Source: Macrobrachium rosenbergii (taxonomy: Eukaryota > Arthropoda > Malacostraca > Decapoda > Palaemonidae). Taken from it: 64,000 nt of DNA. Location of the stretch: assembly GCF_040412425.1 (NCBI RefSeq), contig NC_089781.1, positions 48,287,203 to 48,351,202 of the forward strand, given 5' to 3'. Made by a program: the position numbers and the translations under genes. Positions 12,144 to 22,983 of the stretch are shown here, one piece after another (the first letter of the stretch is position 1; every line of letters starts with the position of its first letter). The notes beneath the pieces are model-generated. The model was given only the letters and a program-made list of their open reading frames with translations. It was not told where the DNA came from and did no database searches.

Positions 12144-12754
12144 AACATCTTTCCCGCTAAATTCATTAAAAAAAGTATGGCACAAAATATGATTACTCAT
12201 ATGAGGATTCCTGTCCATCACCCAAAACCTGTTATAGATACTCATTATCCTTTAAGGAATGGGCTAAATTTATATCATGCAACCCCCCAGGACTGGGCAA
12301 ACTTTAAGGTTGGCCACTTTAAGAAAGCGGAAGATATGCAAAATGCACGTGGAGTAAGAAAAAAAATTCGAAAAGATTTTCCCTACCTTCCATGGGAAGC
12401 TGAAAGTGACTATTTACAACCATGTGTGGGGCCCCTTTCACAAAACACTCATAAATTTTACCAAGTTATACATGATTTTCCTAATAATTTTATTTTACTT
12501 TGTAAAATTATAATTACAGCTCACACAATATCATAACAAATAAGAAATAAAATCAGTAACAAATTCTGAGTACAGTATAGTAAATATGTTGTAAAATATT
12601 ACGTAAATTTACTGAGATCGGGAAATCCAGTAATTTTTCTTGGATTTATAAATGTTTTTTCTAATATATCTTTGCAAAATTACAATTATAACTGACATCA
12701 TATCGTAAAAGATAAGAACTAAAATTAACAACAATCCCTGGGTATATTTATGAG
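12144..12754. repeat. tandem repeat unit 2, split by the large Gmr1-like insertion
   Basis: Second copy of the unit at 6950-7592, beginning clearly at CCTTTAAGGAATGGGCTAAA (12250). It contains an open frame of 135 codons on the plus strand, but its counterpart in unit 1 is not open, so I do not call it a gene. The unit stops at ...TATTTATGAG (12754). The expected continuation, CAAATAAATAAGACGTC, is found at 45877-45893 on the far side of the Gmr1-like element. Confidence 0.75.
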
Positions 12755-13289
12755 TGTTACAACCCTCGGGGTTGTTATGCAAGTTCTTAAATTATGATAG
12801 AGTTGTTGTCAGTAATAAATGTAACTCAGTGCTAAAGGTCAGTGGAAACAAACACCCAAGAAAACTTAACAATATTTGATACCTAATAAATACAAAAATT
12901 AAATCAACCTTGTGGGATATAATAAACACTTCAAAACCTTGGTAACAACCAGGAAGGACAAATACCGGTCCTTAGAATCACACTGGATTCCCTAAAACTA
13001 AGAAAGTGTGATTCCTTAAAACTAAGAAAGCTAAACCCTATCAAAGAATGGTAAATAATAAGGAGGAAGTGACAATTATTAATAAATAACTTGTTTGGAT
13101 CCAACTCTTTTGCTGGCCAGACCAAAACTATCTAATGCTAAATCAAAGGAAGAAGGAAGGCAGAGTAAACAAAACAAGAAAATAATTATAATCCCTACCT
13201 ATTGTCACAAAGCTAAGTAAGTGAAACCTTGTCTAGAACATATATGACCTCATCGGGTGACGTAATAAAGTCACAGCATAAACACGACA

Positions 13290-13373
<84 letters not shown>
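12755..13373 (-). repeat. Gmr1-like 3' LTR, first part
   Basis: Starts TGTTACAACCCTCGGGGTTG and matches the right LTR at 40249-40320 and then 44586-44965, interrupted there by the second CsRn1-like element. It includes the (AT)n tract 13294-13370, into which the first CsRn1-like element has inserted. The LTR resumes at 18630. Confidence 0.88.
13294..13370. repeat. (AT)n microsatellite in the LTR
   Basis: About 77 bp of AT dinucleotides. The homologous tract in the other LTR is at 44967-45017. Confidence 0.95.
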
Positions 13374-13375
<2 letters not shown>

Positions 13376-13708
13376 TAAGGGCATCAGATCGCCTCTCCAT
13401 CCTTGTGTTTCGCTCCTCATATGTACATTAATCACGTCATATATGTTACTTGCTATTATTTCAGATTCTTTATGTATCTCATTGTATGCATCAATGTATG
13501 GCCTTTCCACTGATATCATTATATATCTGCCTTTTACATGTTCTGTAACACATTATATATGTCTTGTTATGCCTGTTAACAATTTCTGTATGGACGCAGC
13601 GGGGCCTCAGGTCGCCCACTTCCTTTCCATCTGCTTTCCGCATTATAAACACCTGTCGAGAATAATAAAGAATCAGTCTTTCACTTCTGACATTTCTTGA
13701 ACCTCACA
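13374..13708 (+). repeat. 5' LTR of CsRn1-like element 1
   Basis: 335 bp, TG...CA ends. It matches 18318-18629 with scattered substitutions and a short deletion. AATAAAG near 13670 is a possible polyadenylation signal. Confidence 0.9.
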
Positions 13709-13709
13709 C

Positions 13710-13725
13710 TTGTGACCCCAGAGTG
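13710..13725 (+). promoter_or_regulatory. primer-binding site of element 1
   Basis: TTGTGACCCCAGAGTG starts two bases after the 5' LTR. From memory it resembles the complement of a tRNA-Trp 3' end (TGGTGACCCCGACGTG), the primer described for CsRn1 and Kabuki. The same motif follows the LTR of element 2. Confidence 0.55.
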
Positions 13726-13814
13726 ACAGGTAGTGCAGTTTTGGCCCAGCCATTAACGGACTAAAAACGGCCGCACCCTACCATCAGGGAGACTTTAGCG
13801 GACTAATAGTAAAG

Positions 13815-14621
13815 ATGTCGGAAGCTGAACTTCATTGTGAACCCGCAAGCATTGTCTGTATGCCCCTCTCGCCAACAAAGCCAGACACGATCAAACTTCC
13901 TCCATTTTCGTGGCAGAACACAGCATCATGATTCCTGCACACAGGCCAAGACGCGCACTTTGTTAAAGGGTGGTGCGCATCTCAGATGATGCTGTCAAAT
14001 CCAATGTCACCATGACGGCGCTCCCAAAAGAGGTGTTCAACAGAATCTCCCCTGGCTCGACGCGCAGCTGGACAAGGTCACATATGCGGCCTTGAAGGAT
14101 AAACTCATCCAAACTTACTCCATGCCCGTGACCCAGAGAGCGCAGTGCGCACTCGACCTATTATCCCAGCCCCTCAGAGAAGCATCACCCAGAGAAGCCT
14201 GGGACGAACTACGGGGTCGGTAACACTGCCGGGCTGCGACAAAAATGGGAGGGAGAGGAAGGCAGACTTAATGAGAGCAATCTTCCTTCGGTGCCTCATG
14301 CAGGAAGTTAGGGGCCAGATAAAAGACGCAGATGCCATCGACATGGATGCTTTAGTCGACGTCACTCAGAAAATACACGAGGCCATCAAGGCCTTGAAAC
14401 ACGCTGCCGCCACCTCCCTGGGAGCCTGCAGTCTGACGGAGGAGAACGACGACAGCGAGGGAGACACCAACGCCGTTTACAAGAAGAAGACACCATTCAG
14501 GGAACACAGGACATGGTCAAACCTGGCGTGGTGCTTCTTCCATAGAAAATTCAGCACCAACACCAGGAACTGCAGACCTCCCTGTTCCTTTAAAAAAAAT
14601 GACAAAAGTAGTCACAAGTAA
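13815..14621 (+). pseudogene. Gag of CsRn1-like element 1
   Basis: Starts MSEAELHCEPASIVC (13815), with the TIKLPPFSW block just behind, and stops after about 38 codons. The reading then shifts. The C-terminal part (14145-14621) is open and contains LMRAIFLRCLMQEVRGQIKD, matching LSREIFLRQLLPEVRGQI in element 2. It also contains the zinc box WCFFHRKFSTNTRNCRPPC, a Cys-His-Cys-Cys arrangement as known from CsRn1-clade Gag rather than the usual CCHC. Gag would form the capsid and bind RNA. Frameshifts make it non-functional. Confidence 0.82.
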
Positions 14622-14626
14622 CAGCA

Positions 14627-14935
14627 GTGGCCGTGAAATCCAACTCCCCCCAACCAGCAGGCTTCTTTATCAGAGACGAAATTTTGACACGGCACCTGCT
14701 AGTAGATACAGAAGCAATGCAGTCGGTCTTCCCGTCATCCAAGGAAGATTTAGAAAAGATACCTGACCCAACACCCACCCTCATAGCAGCAAACGGAACT
14801 CTCATCCACACGTATGGTACAACGACCTGGACTGTCTCAATTCTGGGCTGCAGATACCACTGGCCCTTCGTCATCACGGAAGTCAAGTTTCCCCTGCTGG
14901 GTGCAGACTTCCTAGGGCACCACGGACTTCCTCGA
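14627..14935 (+). pseudogene. aspartic protease of CsRn1-like element 1
   Basis: Retropepsin-like domain with HLLVDTEAMQSVFP (about 14694-14735), IAANGTLIHTYGT and the C-terminal LLGADFL (about 14904-14924). The catalytic motif DTG reads DTE here, so activity is doubtful. It normally cleaves the Gag-Pol polyprotein. The frame stays open to 15091, but the sequence after LGHHGL no longer fits the family, which indicates a frameshift there. Confidence 0.82.
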
Positions 14936-15089
14936 CACAGGAACCTGCCACTCCCGTCAGCTCTCCACCGGATCTGGAATGCCCGCCATCTGCTCCACAG
15001 CCCCCAACGGCTACATGTCCATCCTACAGGAGTACCCGGACGTATTCAAACCAGAGCTACGCCAGTCACTAGGGGCTTCAGCAAAGCAT

Positions 15090-15780
15090 AGCATCTTCCA
15101 TCATGTCATCACGACGGGCCCACCGACCCGTGTCAAGTTCTGACAACTGTCTCCCAAAAGTTACAAGACGCCAAACGAGCCTTCGCAGAGATGGAACGGA
15201 TGGGCATCTACAAAAAAGCATCAAGCCCATGGGTGTCTCCCCTCCACATGGTAAAGAAGTCCGATGGTTCATGGAGGCTCTGCGGGGACTATTGGCGCTT
15301 AAATTTACTGAAAATACCAGACCACTACCCCCTCCCTCACATGCAAGACCTGACGGGCGCCCTCCACGGAGTGAAGGTTTTCTCCAAGATGGACCTGCTG
15401 AAGTCATACTTCCAAGTCATTGTGCATCCCGACGACACCCCAAAGACCGCCATCATCACGCCCTTCGGGATTTATACATTTTCCTATTCCACCTTCAGTC
15501 TCAGGAACGCAGGTGCCACATTCCAGTGCCTGATGGACACCATCTTGGGGGATCTACCTTTCTGCATTTGCTACGTTGACAACTTTCTCATCTTCTCCAG
15601 GTCCCCAGAGGAACACCTTCGCCATGTCCGCGCCATCCTGAAATGTCTGTAGGAGAGCGAACTAGTTGTCAGGTTCGACAAATGCATTTTTGGGACAGAA
15701 AAAGTAGACTTTCTCAGGCATGAGATTTCCCCAGCAGGAGTGCACCCCAGGCCTCTAAAGTAAAATATACAGAGAATTTC
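15090..15780 (+). pseudogene. reverse transcriptase of CsRn1-like element 1
   Basis: RT domain with SSPWVSPLHMVKKSDGSWR, GDYWRLN, DHYPLP, VFSKMDLLKSYFQV (motif A, about 15380-15418), TPFGIYTFSYSTFSLRNAGATFQ and a YVDN active-site box (15572-15583). The second Asp of YXDD is Asn here. A TAG stop follows at 15650-15652, after which the family sequence ESELVVRFDKCIFGTEKV continues. The first part of the domain (KLQDAKRAFAEMERMG) is in another frame. Broken by at least one nonsense and one frameshift change. Confidence 0.88.
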
Positions 15781-15822
15781 CCGAAACCACAAACCATCAA
15801 GGTCCTTCAGGAGTTTCTCAGG

Positions 15823-16466
15823 ATGATAAACTACTACCGATGTTTCATCTCAGATGTCGCCCGCACTATGTACCCCCTGACATCAACCCTGAAGGGCAAG
15901 CCCAAAAACACTGACCTGGGAGGCTCCGCAGCAGCAGGCATTCATAGAAACAAACACAGTCCTCACCAATGCCACTACCTTGACTCGACCACAACCCCGC
16001 AGCTGCCTTCAGACTGACAATGGACGCCAGCAACATCGCCTGTGGTGCAGTGCTTGAGCAACTAGTGAATGGCGCCCCCAACCCTTGGCCTTCTTCAGCC
16101 ACAAGTTTTTCGCCAGCAGAGACCTGTTATAGCGCCTTCAACAGTGAGCTGCTGGCTGTCTACCAGGCTGTGAGACACTTCAAGTACCTGCTGGAGGGGA
16201 CCAAATTCACGATCCTAACAGATCACAAACCCTTGGTGCACACATTTGCAAAGCCAGGAGATGCGAGGTCTGCAAGGCAACAGCGACACCTGACCGCCAT
16301 CTCCGAATTCGGGTGCACCATCAACTACATCCCTGGCAGGAAGAACCCAGTAGCTGACACCCTGTCGAGAACAGAAATCAATTCCCTTCACCTCAGCATT
16401 GACTACGAGGACCTGGCAAAGAACAAGCAGCAGACCCAGAGACGGCAGACTACAGAACGGCAGTGA
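15823..16466 (+). pseudogene. RNase H domain of CsRn1-like element 1
   Basis: Connection and RNase H region that removes RNA from the RNA-DNA hybrid. Visible blocks are MINYYRCFISDVARTMYPLT (connection) and, from 16020, MDASNIACGAVLEQ, CYSAFNSELLAVYQAVRHFKY, FTILTDHKPLVHTF, RQQRHLTAISEFGCTINY and the closing PGRKNPVADTLSR. The stretch between 15900 and 16020 is out of frame. The D, E and D positions of RNase H (MDAS, SELLAVY, LTDHK) are still present. Confidence 0.87.
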
Positions 16467-16539
16467 CGACTCTAAAGTGGGTAGGCGTGCCTTAGGAAAC
16501 TCTAACACAACTCTCCTCTGCGACACCAGCACAGGCTGC

Positions 16540-18066
16540 CCCCGCCCCCTAGTACCCGTCTCAAGGAGGAAGCAGGCGTTCGACAGTCCACGGCCTCTGC
16601 CATCCATCAGGGCGCACAATGGTGCGCCTCATGACTGACAAGTTCGTCTGGCATGGCATCAACAAGGACGTTCAACAGTGGGCATGGCGCTGCATCCCAT
16701 GCCAGGCGACTTCCCCCAGCCTCGTCGGCGCTTCGGCCACATCCACATCAATTTCGTCGGGCCTCTTCCGCAGTCAGGAGGAGCCAGATACCTCCTGACG
16801 ATCATACACCACTCCACCCACTGGCCCAAGGCAACCCCCACAGAGAAGGCATCAACAGCGTCATGCGCAGAGGCCCTCCTCTCCAGTTGGATCAGCCATT
16901 TTGGAGTGCCAGACAGCATAACTACAGACAGGGGTCTCCTTGGCACGCCTGATGGGTACAACACTACTGTACACAGCACAACTGCCTACAACCCCGCTCT
17001 TTTAAGGCAGCTCTCATGCAGTGTTGCCAAATCGTGGAGAAACGACCAAAATTGCGGAGAAGATTCGAGGGGGGTTATTGAATGCAGAGCTGAAGTCTGT
17101 ACTCCTCACGTATGCGGAGCTGTAGGTCCACATATATATTTATGCTTTTAAAATGTTTTTCCATTAATAAAAACTAATTAAAATTATAACTCTGTTTCAT
17201 TAACCACATTACACAAATTTAATATTTTTGAAAATACTAATATTTTTGAAAAACGAACCATTTTCACTAGTCTTGAGTGTTTAAGCGCCAATATCAGATA
17301 CGACAATTAATTAAGACCCGATTGTGACAACAGCAGATGACATAGCCTAAATGTGATGTCCTACAATACATTTATTCTTTAGGTCCAGCAATCTTCAATT
17401 TGCCTTTATATATAGGTTAGTAAAGTTTGGTTAATTTGTGAATTAATCTTAGGATGAAGACTGACTTACATTATTGTAAACTTAGTCATGTTTAATGAGT
17501 TTTTTTACAAAACAATTGCAAATCTGTATTAGGCAATTGCATTAGTTGAAGTGATTCAACTGATTATAACATTGCTTGGCAACTCTACACCACCCGGTGC
17601 GGAGTTAATTTCTCTGTGATGTGCAGACTTCGCAGCAACCCTGCTCTCATGGCACATTGCACCGACGAGAGGTGGAAGGATCAGCTCCCCTGGGTCCCAC
17701 TTGGTCTCCTCACCGCACCGAGAGCAAATGGCAACGCCTTCCCTGCTGAGAAAGTCTGCAGGGAGACACTGGTCGTTTCCAGAGAATTCTTCCCACCGTC
17801 GGCCGACGACACAGACACCCCCCTCCCGAGGTTGAAGGAACTCGCACAGAAGTTCGCGCTCTGCCATAAGACCTTCACTGACAGAACCACCACCTACAGC
17901 CCACCCGCCTTAGACTCCTGCACCTAAGTCTTTGTCTTTGTCAGGGTGGACACCCGTCGACCACCCTTAACCAGGCCCTACAGCGGGCCCCACCGAGTCA
18001 TCTACTGGTGTGAAGACTGGGTCACCATCGGCAGACTGAAGCCAGCATTCCTGTTGGAGAGCAAAG
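16540..18066 (+). pseudogene. integrase of CsRn1-like element 1, interrupted
   Basis: Integrase that would insert the cDNA. The N-terminal zinc region is degraded (FVWHGINKD, then CIPCQ near 16690-16705). The core reads FGHIHINFVGPLP (16740-16765), with Asn (codon 16750) where the catalytic Asp is expected, and SSWISHFGVPDSITTDRG (to about 16940). About 15-20 residues after DRG are deleted, and the VERxHRS block carrying the catalytic Glu is missing before the MITE insertion at 17019. The core resumes after 17644 with ALMAHCTDERWKDQLPWV and EKVCRETLVVSREFFP. It ends with PLTRPYSGPHRV and WVTIGRLKPAF. All three catalytic positions or their surroundings are damaged or lost. Confidence 0.87.
17019..17643. 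mobile_element. hAT-type MITE, 625 bp
   Basis: Left end CAGTGTTGCC (17019) and right end whose reverse complement is CAGGGTTGCT (ending 17643). The 8-bp CTCTCATG lies directly outside both ends (17011-17018 and 17644-17651). Removing the element rejoins the gypsy integrase codons to KAALMAHCTDERW, as in the family. No coding potential inside. An 8-bp duplication and CAGxGTTGC ends are typical of hAT MITEs. Confidence 0.93.
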
Positions 18067-18303
18067 TACGCAAGGAGGCAGGCAGGCACCCCAGAGTTCC
18101 CCCTCAGTACCTCCCTACAGACACACCTGCCACCCCCCACCAAAGCAGGGTCCGAGGCAGCACAGGGGACACATCGAGCCAACCCCAGATGTTGGTTCCA
18201 CCCCATGCCCACAGTTCTCCAGGAGTAGGGGTCCACTCCAACCCTCAGCGATTGTGTGATTAATGCTGTTTCATCTAATAATTGCTCCTCTAATTATTGT
18301 TTT

Positions 18304-18313
18304 GGGGGGGAAG
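18304..18313 (+). promoter_or_regulatory. polypurine tract of element 1
   Basis: GGGGGGGAAG four bases before the 3' LTR, in the place where second-strand synthesis is primed. Confidence 0.75.
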
Positions 18314-18317
18314 TATT

Positions 18318-18629
18318 TGTAAGGGCATCAAATTGCCTCTCCATTCTTGTGTTTCGCTCCTCATATGTACATTAATCATTATTTCAGATTCTTTATGTAT
18401 CTCATTGTATGCATCATTGTATGGCCTTTCCGCCGATATATATTGCCATTTACATGTTCTGTAATGCATTATATATGTCTTTTTATGCTTGTTAACAAAC
18501 AGTTTCAGTATGGACGCAGCGGGGCCCTCAGGTCGCCCACTACCTTTCCATCCGCTTTTCGCATTATAAACACCTGTTGAGAATAATAAAGAATCAGTCT
18601 TTCACTTCTGACATTTTTTGAACCTCACA
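18318..18629 (+). repeat. 3' LTR of CsRn1-like element 1
   Basis: 312 bp, TGTAAGGGCATC...AACCTCACA, homologous to 13374-13708. Confidence 0.9.
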
Positions 18630-19561
18630 ATATATTTAAACAATTCAACTGCTATATAGTTTTTCTCACATCAGTGGAGGCATCGGAGGAGGAACAATTC
18701 CAGGGCCGTGATCAAATTGCCAGTTCAGCTATAAGGGCAGGTCATGAGCACCAGAGCATCAACATAAAGGGGAGGCGAACCTAAGCAAAAATCAGGGATA
18801 CTCTGTCTTACCTGGCGTCAGCCTCCCTACAGATCATTTCACGAGCTAGCAAGCTCCCAAATCCACTGAAGAAAGCAGTTGGACAGAGACGCAGAAGCGG
18901 CAGGCAAATCTACATCAGTGCCAGGAGAAAGCAACGGCACCAATTCCCTGGGAATTCCTCCTCAACAGGGAAAAGCAGGAAACGCCCAAGTCGCAGGTGA
19001 CAGGAGCACCTGTGAGTCTCGTATGAAGCACCCAAGTCGCAGGTCGAGGCAGGAAACACTCGAGTCGCAGGTGACAAAAAGGACCTACAAACAACAGTCC
19101 AAGAGGAAGATCTGTAATCGTAGTCCAAAAAACTGCCAAATAATCATCATCCAAATTCCAAATATCAGTCAGCTATTTAAGGGACAGTATAACAGGGGAG
19201 TACTATAGCCCGAACTAACTCGGGCCGAACTCTAACGTCCAGACATCACCAAGGAGGCGTTCACCAACACTCATAAAAACAGAAAAACAATCGTTAAAAC
19301 GATAGTTCGATAATATAAACAAACGGGGAGGAGGCGCCTAACCAAACTGAATAATGTTAAGCACTTTACGTTAAGCACTAGAAATGACCAGACAACGGAC
19401 ACTAAACTTAAAAAATAATGTAAACAAATACCCACTCAAAACAAAGGCTATCCTGCCACAACATGACTTTCTTAAAAAGTAGTTATTAAACCTAGAAAAA
19501 ACAAGGCTGATCTAAATTTACATAATGCAAATAAAGAAAATATTTTAAGTTTTTACTAATA
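18630..19561 (-). repeat. Gmr1-like 3' LTR, second part
   Basis: Continues the LTR after the element 1 insertion. The block starting GCTATATAGTTTTTCTCACA is repeated at about 45031. Homology to the right LTR runs to ...CTAATA (19561 and 45871). At 19562-19573 the plus strand reads CCTTCCTCCTCC, which is a polypurine tract on the minus strand and fixes this boundary. An open frame at 18879-19208 is present in both LTR copies but has no known motif. Confidence 0.85.
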
Positions 19562-20207
19562 CCTTCCTCCTCCAAAACAAAAAAATTATTCCAATAGAGT
19601 AATTTTTTAAACTACACAAAACATGAATCCTGTAAAAAGAAAAAGATTAGCACACCACTCTATAGCCAACACCAAACATATACAAAACCAGGACAAAGGA
19701 AAGTTATCGGTCCTGAAATCTGAAATAAAATTTCTAATTAATACCACCACAACACACGACTCTCAAAAACCGAATTGTCACACAAATAGAGAAAACTTAC
19801 CAGCCAAACCAACAGAGAAGACCAAACCAAAATAAACCAAAACTCAAACTATTACACAAAATAGTTATCACCAGGGACACTGAATGTCTTCAATTCAGCC
19901 AATAACACTGAATTTACACACAACAGACTCTACCATATTGGCCTACCTGTTATAACCACTCGTATTTAGGTCACTACAGGTTGTACTTTGGGTCAAAAGA
20001 AAACAAATAGACAAAAACCTTAAATGCCTCACTAAGAATGCCTAGGAACCAACAAACCAAACTTCAAGCTAAGGACACACTCACTCATCCTCACAACTCT
20101 TTAAACTACAACTTACTACAAAAAAAAAAAAAAAAAAAAAAAAAAGTAACGCAATCCCATTGAAGAAACGAGAAGGGTGAGGGGAGAGAGGAAGGTCGTA
20201 ACCAAGT
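19562..20207 (-). other. polypurine tract and 3' untranslated region of the Gmr1-like element
   Basis: Minus sense: GGAGGAGGAAGG directly precedes the LTR (19562-19573). The rest, to the end of RNase H at 20208, is AT-rich and non-coding. It includes a run of about 27 A at 20119-20145 (T-run in transcription sense). The small open frame 19623-19835 has no support. Confidence 0.65.
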
Positions 20208-20627
20208 CTATATCCGTGAAAGAGCATCAGGAATTCGATTCTCTAATCCCTTAACGTGTTTTATCACGAGAGAATTCTTGCAATTGTGGTCCGTCCAAAT
20301 TTCTATGGGAGAAGAAAAATTAGTTACATATGGCTTAAAATGCAAAGGAGTACGGACCAAGGTGAGGACCTCCTTTTCTATGGTGGAATACCTTTCCTCA
20401 GCAGCCAGTAACTTTCGACTATAATATGATATGGGATGAACCTCTCCTACCTCGTTCTTTTGAAAGAGGACACCACCAATACTCATGTCACTAGCATCCA
20501 CTGTAATAATAAAAGGTCTCTGGAAATTAGAAGTCAATATTGGGTTAGATACTAACACTAACTTAAGTTTAATAAATGCTTCCTCACATTGAGGACACCA
20601 CACAAACTCCTGCCCTTTCTCCAACAA
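20208..20627 (-). pseudogene. RNase H of the Gmr1-like element
   Basis: Minus-strand domain opening with EKGQEFVWCPQCEEAFIKLK (end of the connection). It has PFIITVDASDMSIGGVLFQ, HPISYYSRKLLAAEERYSTIEKE, PIEIWTDHN and the closing LENRIPDALSRI (about 20212-20245). The D, E and D residues of RNase H are visible. A short stretch between TDHN and KNSL seems deleted. The same minus-strand pol continues upstream (RT palm 20630-20990). As the last domain of pol here, it follows RT, with integrase located before RT. Confidence 0.87.
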
Positions 20628-20629
20628 TT

Positions 20630-20997
20630 TGGTAAGAGGCTGTGCAAGGTCTGAGAAATTTCACACGAATCTACGATAATAGCCAGTCGTTCCCAAGACC
20701 TGCCAAACTTCTCTGACATTGCACGGCCTCTTTAAGTTTATAATAGCCTTGAGGTTGGCTTGCTTAGGTGCCACCTGACCCAAACCCACCTCTGACCCAA
20801 ATAGTACACCTTTGCTTTGCCAAACTCACACTTGGCGAGATTCACAACAAGACCGGCGGCCCTTAAAGCTTCAAACACTTTCCTTAAACGTAACATATGC
20901 GTCCACCAGTTGTTGCTGTGAACTAGCAAGTCATCTATATAGATTTCTGTACCTTCCAAACCACAAATGGCCTGGTTCATAAGTTGTTGGACAAAGA
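20630..20997 (-). pseudogene. second half of the Gmr1-like RT
   Basis: Carries the RT active site: FVQQLMNQAICGLEG followed by IYIDDLLVHS (about 20920-20950), then LRKVFEALRAAGLVVNLAKCEFGKAKVYYLG. The first half of the same RT lies at 36200-36500, about 15 kb away. The breakpoint is at about 20997, just before FVQQLMNQ. Roughly 17 residues that include the MPFG block are not found at either side. A frameshift follows YYLGQRWV. Confidence 0.85.
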
Positions 20998-21039
20998 AAA
21001 AAAATTAGTGTTTTTGATGTGAACTCCACAAAACAACAT

Positions 21040-22400
21040 TAGGGTGTCCGAAGTTATCAGTGATTTCAGCTAACTTCGGACAGGGTTGTCTATCTTCGGA
21101 CACCTATTAATTTAGCATTATAACTCTATATACAGCAAATGAATGATAATTTCGGACTGCACATTGTTACTTCGGACATCCAGAAAGTTAAAAAAAAAAT
21201 GCAAAAAAAAAAAAAAAGACCAACATGCGTGGTCACTGTGACCCTGTTTAGAAAAATAACAGGAAAAATATTTCTTTTTTCAGCTATAATTTCACTATTT
21301 AACACTAGGCATTAGATCACATACTTATCACATCTTTTCATAATAGAAATAATCACAGATCATGTAACTTCTCTAAGCAAAAAAAATCATAAAAAAATAT
21401 CTCCAGGCATTCACATAACACCAAAATTAAAGCGATATTTTCTGTTGCTTAATTTTGCAAACTGGTGGGACCATTGCAACAATAACCTTACAAAAGTTTC
21501 ATTATTAGTCATATAATACAAGAAAATCAATTAAATCAATGTGTCCATATCCTAACATTACAGTCACATGTGTCTCTCAGACACACACATATCAGTTTTT
21601 GTTTCCTCATATATTTATGTGTTACATCACAGACGATCAATGGTTTATATTACAATATTCATGATAAATACACACACGCACACTCCTAATACAAATGCTA
21701 GTAGGTTATATAGCAAGAAATATAAAACTAAAACTTCTTTGAACTGTTTATCGTCCATCTGATTTAGTATGGATGCCTTTAATGTATAATCATGCAAGGT
21801 GCTTTTACCCAAGTTCCATTTTTTTGCAGCTGCACGTACACTCATAATTTTTTTTCCACATCACTTTTAGCTTTTTCCAATTTTTCTTTTGATATGTTGG
21901 CAGTATATTTTCTTCCTGCTATAGGGGCCACCATTTTCTTTGGTGTTCTGCACTGTTTAAGGACTTTTTACAGTTTTCACTTATGTGTCCGAAGTTACAT
22001 GTCTTTTTACTTTATGTCTGAAGTTACACTTTTTCCTGCAAAAAAAGGTAATCTTACTTTATTACTGTCAGATGACTACACATGAACATTTGGTAAAATC
22101 ACTTACCATGTGTTATCTACCATAGATTTGTTGTAAAGTGTCCCTGCCCATGCTCATACAACAGTTGTCATTTCTCTTGAGCAAGTAAAGTTTTCCAGGG
22201 TAAAAAATAGAAGCATTTTCTTAATTGAATTTGAACTTTTTTTATGTACTGAGGTTCATGTTTCCTCCATCAATACTGCATAATATGATTCAGCAACAAA
22301 TCTCCTAACTGCCTACATTTTCATTTTTCCTAAATACTTAAATGCATTTCCAGAACAATGCATTTTTACATTTTATCAAAATGTCCGAAGTTACCATTTT
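21040..22400 (-). mobile_element. DNA transposon remnant with TGTCCGAAGTTA end repeats
   Basis: A 12-bp word, TGTCCGAAGTTA, recurs at both ends of this segment. At the left it is at 21045-21056 (plus). Variants read in reverse (taACTTCGGACA) are at about 21071-21082, 21092-21103, 21148-21157 and 21167-21178. At the right it is at about 21986-21997, 22015-22026 (one change) and 22382-22393. The opposite orientation of most copies at the two ends looks like inverted sub-terminal repeats. A helix-turn-helix coding piece lies inside. Exact ends and target duplication were not resolved. Confidence 0.5.
21750..21935 (-). pseudogene. Psq/pogo-type HTH transposase fragment
   Basis: Minus strand: APIAGRKYTANISKEKLEKA (about 21875-21933), then, after a one-base frameshift, MSVRAAAKKWNLGKSTLHDY (about 21785-21845). 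This is the N-terminal DNA-binding helix-turn-helix of the pipsqueak/pogo kind found in Tc1-mariner-related transposases. No DDE core follows, so only the start of the gene remains. It lies within the TGTCCGAAGTTA element. Confidence 0.65.
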
Positions 22401-22504
22401 ACGGTAATAACCGAATCTCGCATGTCTGGCAGTAATGTCTCACCAGTATGGGATCGCTCTGTATTCAATGCACGCACATAATTGCACCTCTGTGGATTTG
22501 TATA

Positions 22505-22761
22505 TTGGCAGTCCCCTAGCTAACAGCAGGCTCGGTTAACGGCGATCTGGTTTTATGGCGCTTGTCTAGTGACGAAAATTGGCAATTTTCGGCACCGATA
22601 ATTGGGTATTGGCGCCAATACATATCTAACAGAAGTGCCGATAACGGAAAATTGGCGCCAATAAGCCCTGAAAATCACCAAAAAAGCACCAAAAATCGCC
22701 TATTTTCGGTTATCATCACACCCTCAGAATGGAACCCCCACCGATAACCAGGGACTGCCTG
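22505..22761. mobile_element. small TIR element (CAGTCCC family), about 257 bp
   Basis: Left end TTGGCAGTCCCCTAGCTAAC. The reverse complement of the right end is CAGGCAGTCCCTGGTTATCG. TA dinucleotides flank both sides (about 22503-22504 and 22762-22763), as in Tc1-mariner/pogo insertions. The inside has repeated ATTGGCGCCAATA-type palindromes. A related element is at 27415-27714. Confidence 0.6.
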
Positions 22762-22763
22762 TA

Positions 22764-22939
22764 CTTCACTTAGACATTAAGAACCTACTTTCGATATCTC
22801 GATGTTTCCGTTATCCTCAACCCTCAGTGATAGGATACCACATCGAACACACCTCTCAAATATGTCAAATATCTTGACATACTGACCGTGAAGGATACTG
22901 AAATCTCTCTCACCTAATCTAAATTATATTCTTTGTATT

Positions 22940-22983
<44 letters not shown>

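Larger units (their letters stand above)
13374..18629 (+). mobile_element. CsRn1-like Ty3/gypsy element 1
   Basis: Plus-strand LTR retrotransposon inserted in the (AT)n tract of the Gmr1-like 3' LTR. Both LTRs start TGTAAGGGCATCA and end GAACCTCACA. It has a primer-binding site, Gag, protease, RT, RNase H, integrase and a G-rich polypurine tract (18304-18313). The CHCC-type Gag box and the integrase sequence (RYLLTII, SSWISHFGVP, TTDRG) place it with the same family as the elements at 40321 and 45895. A target duplication cannot be read because the target is a simple repeat. A 625-bp hAT MITE sits in its integrase. Confidence 0.9.

Noticed and set aside
12129..12536. 135-codon plus-strand frame as a possible gene
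   Set aside because: It starts inside the hAT end and target duplication, and its homologous part in tandem unit 1 is not open.
18879..19208. 109-codon frame repeated at 45300-45590
   Set aside because: It is duplicated because it lies in both LTRs of the Gmr1-like element; no known motif, so not called as a gene.
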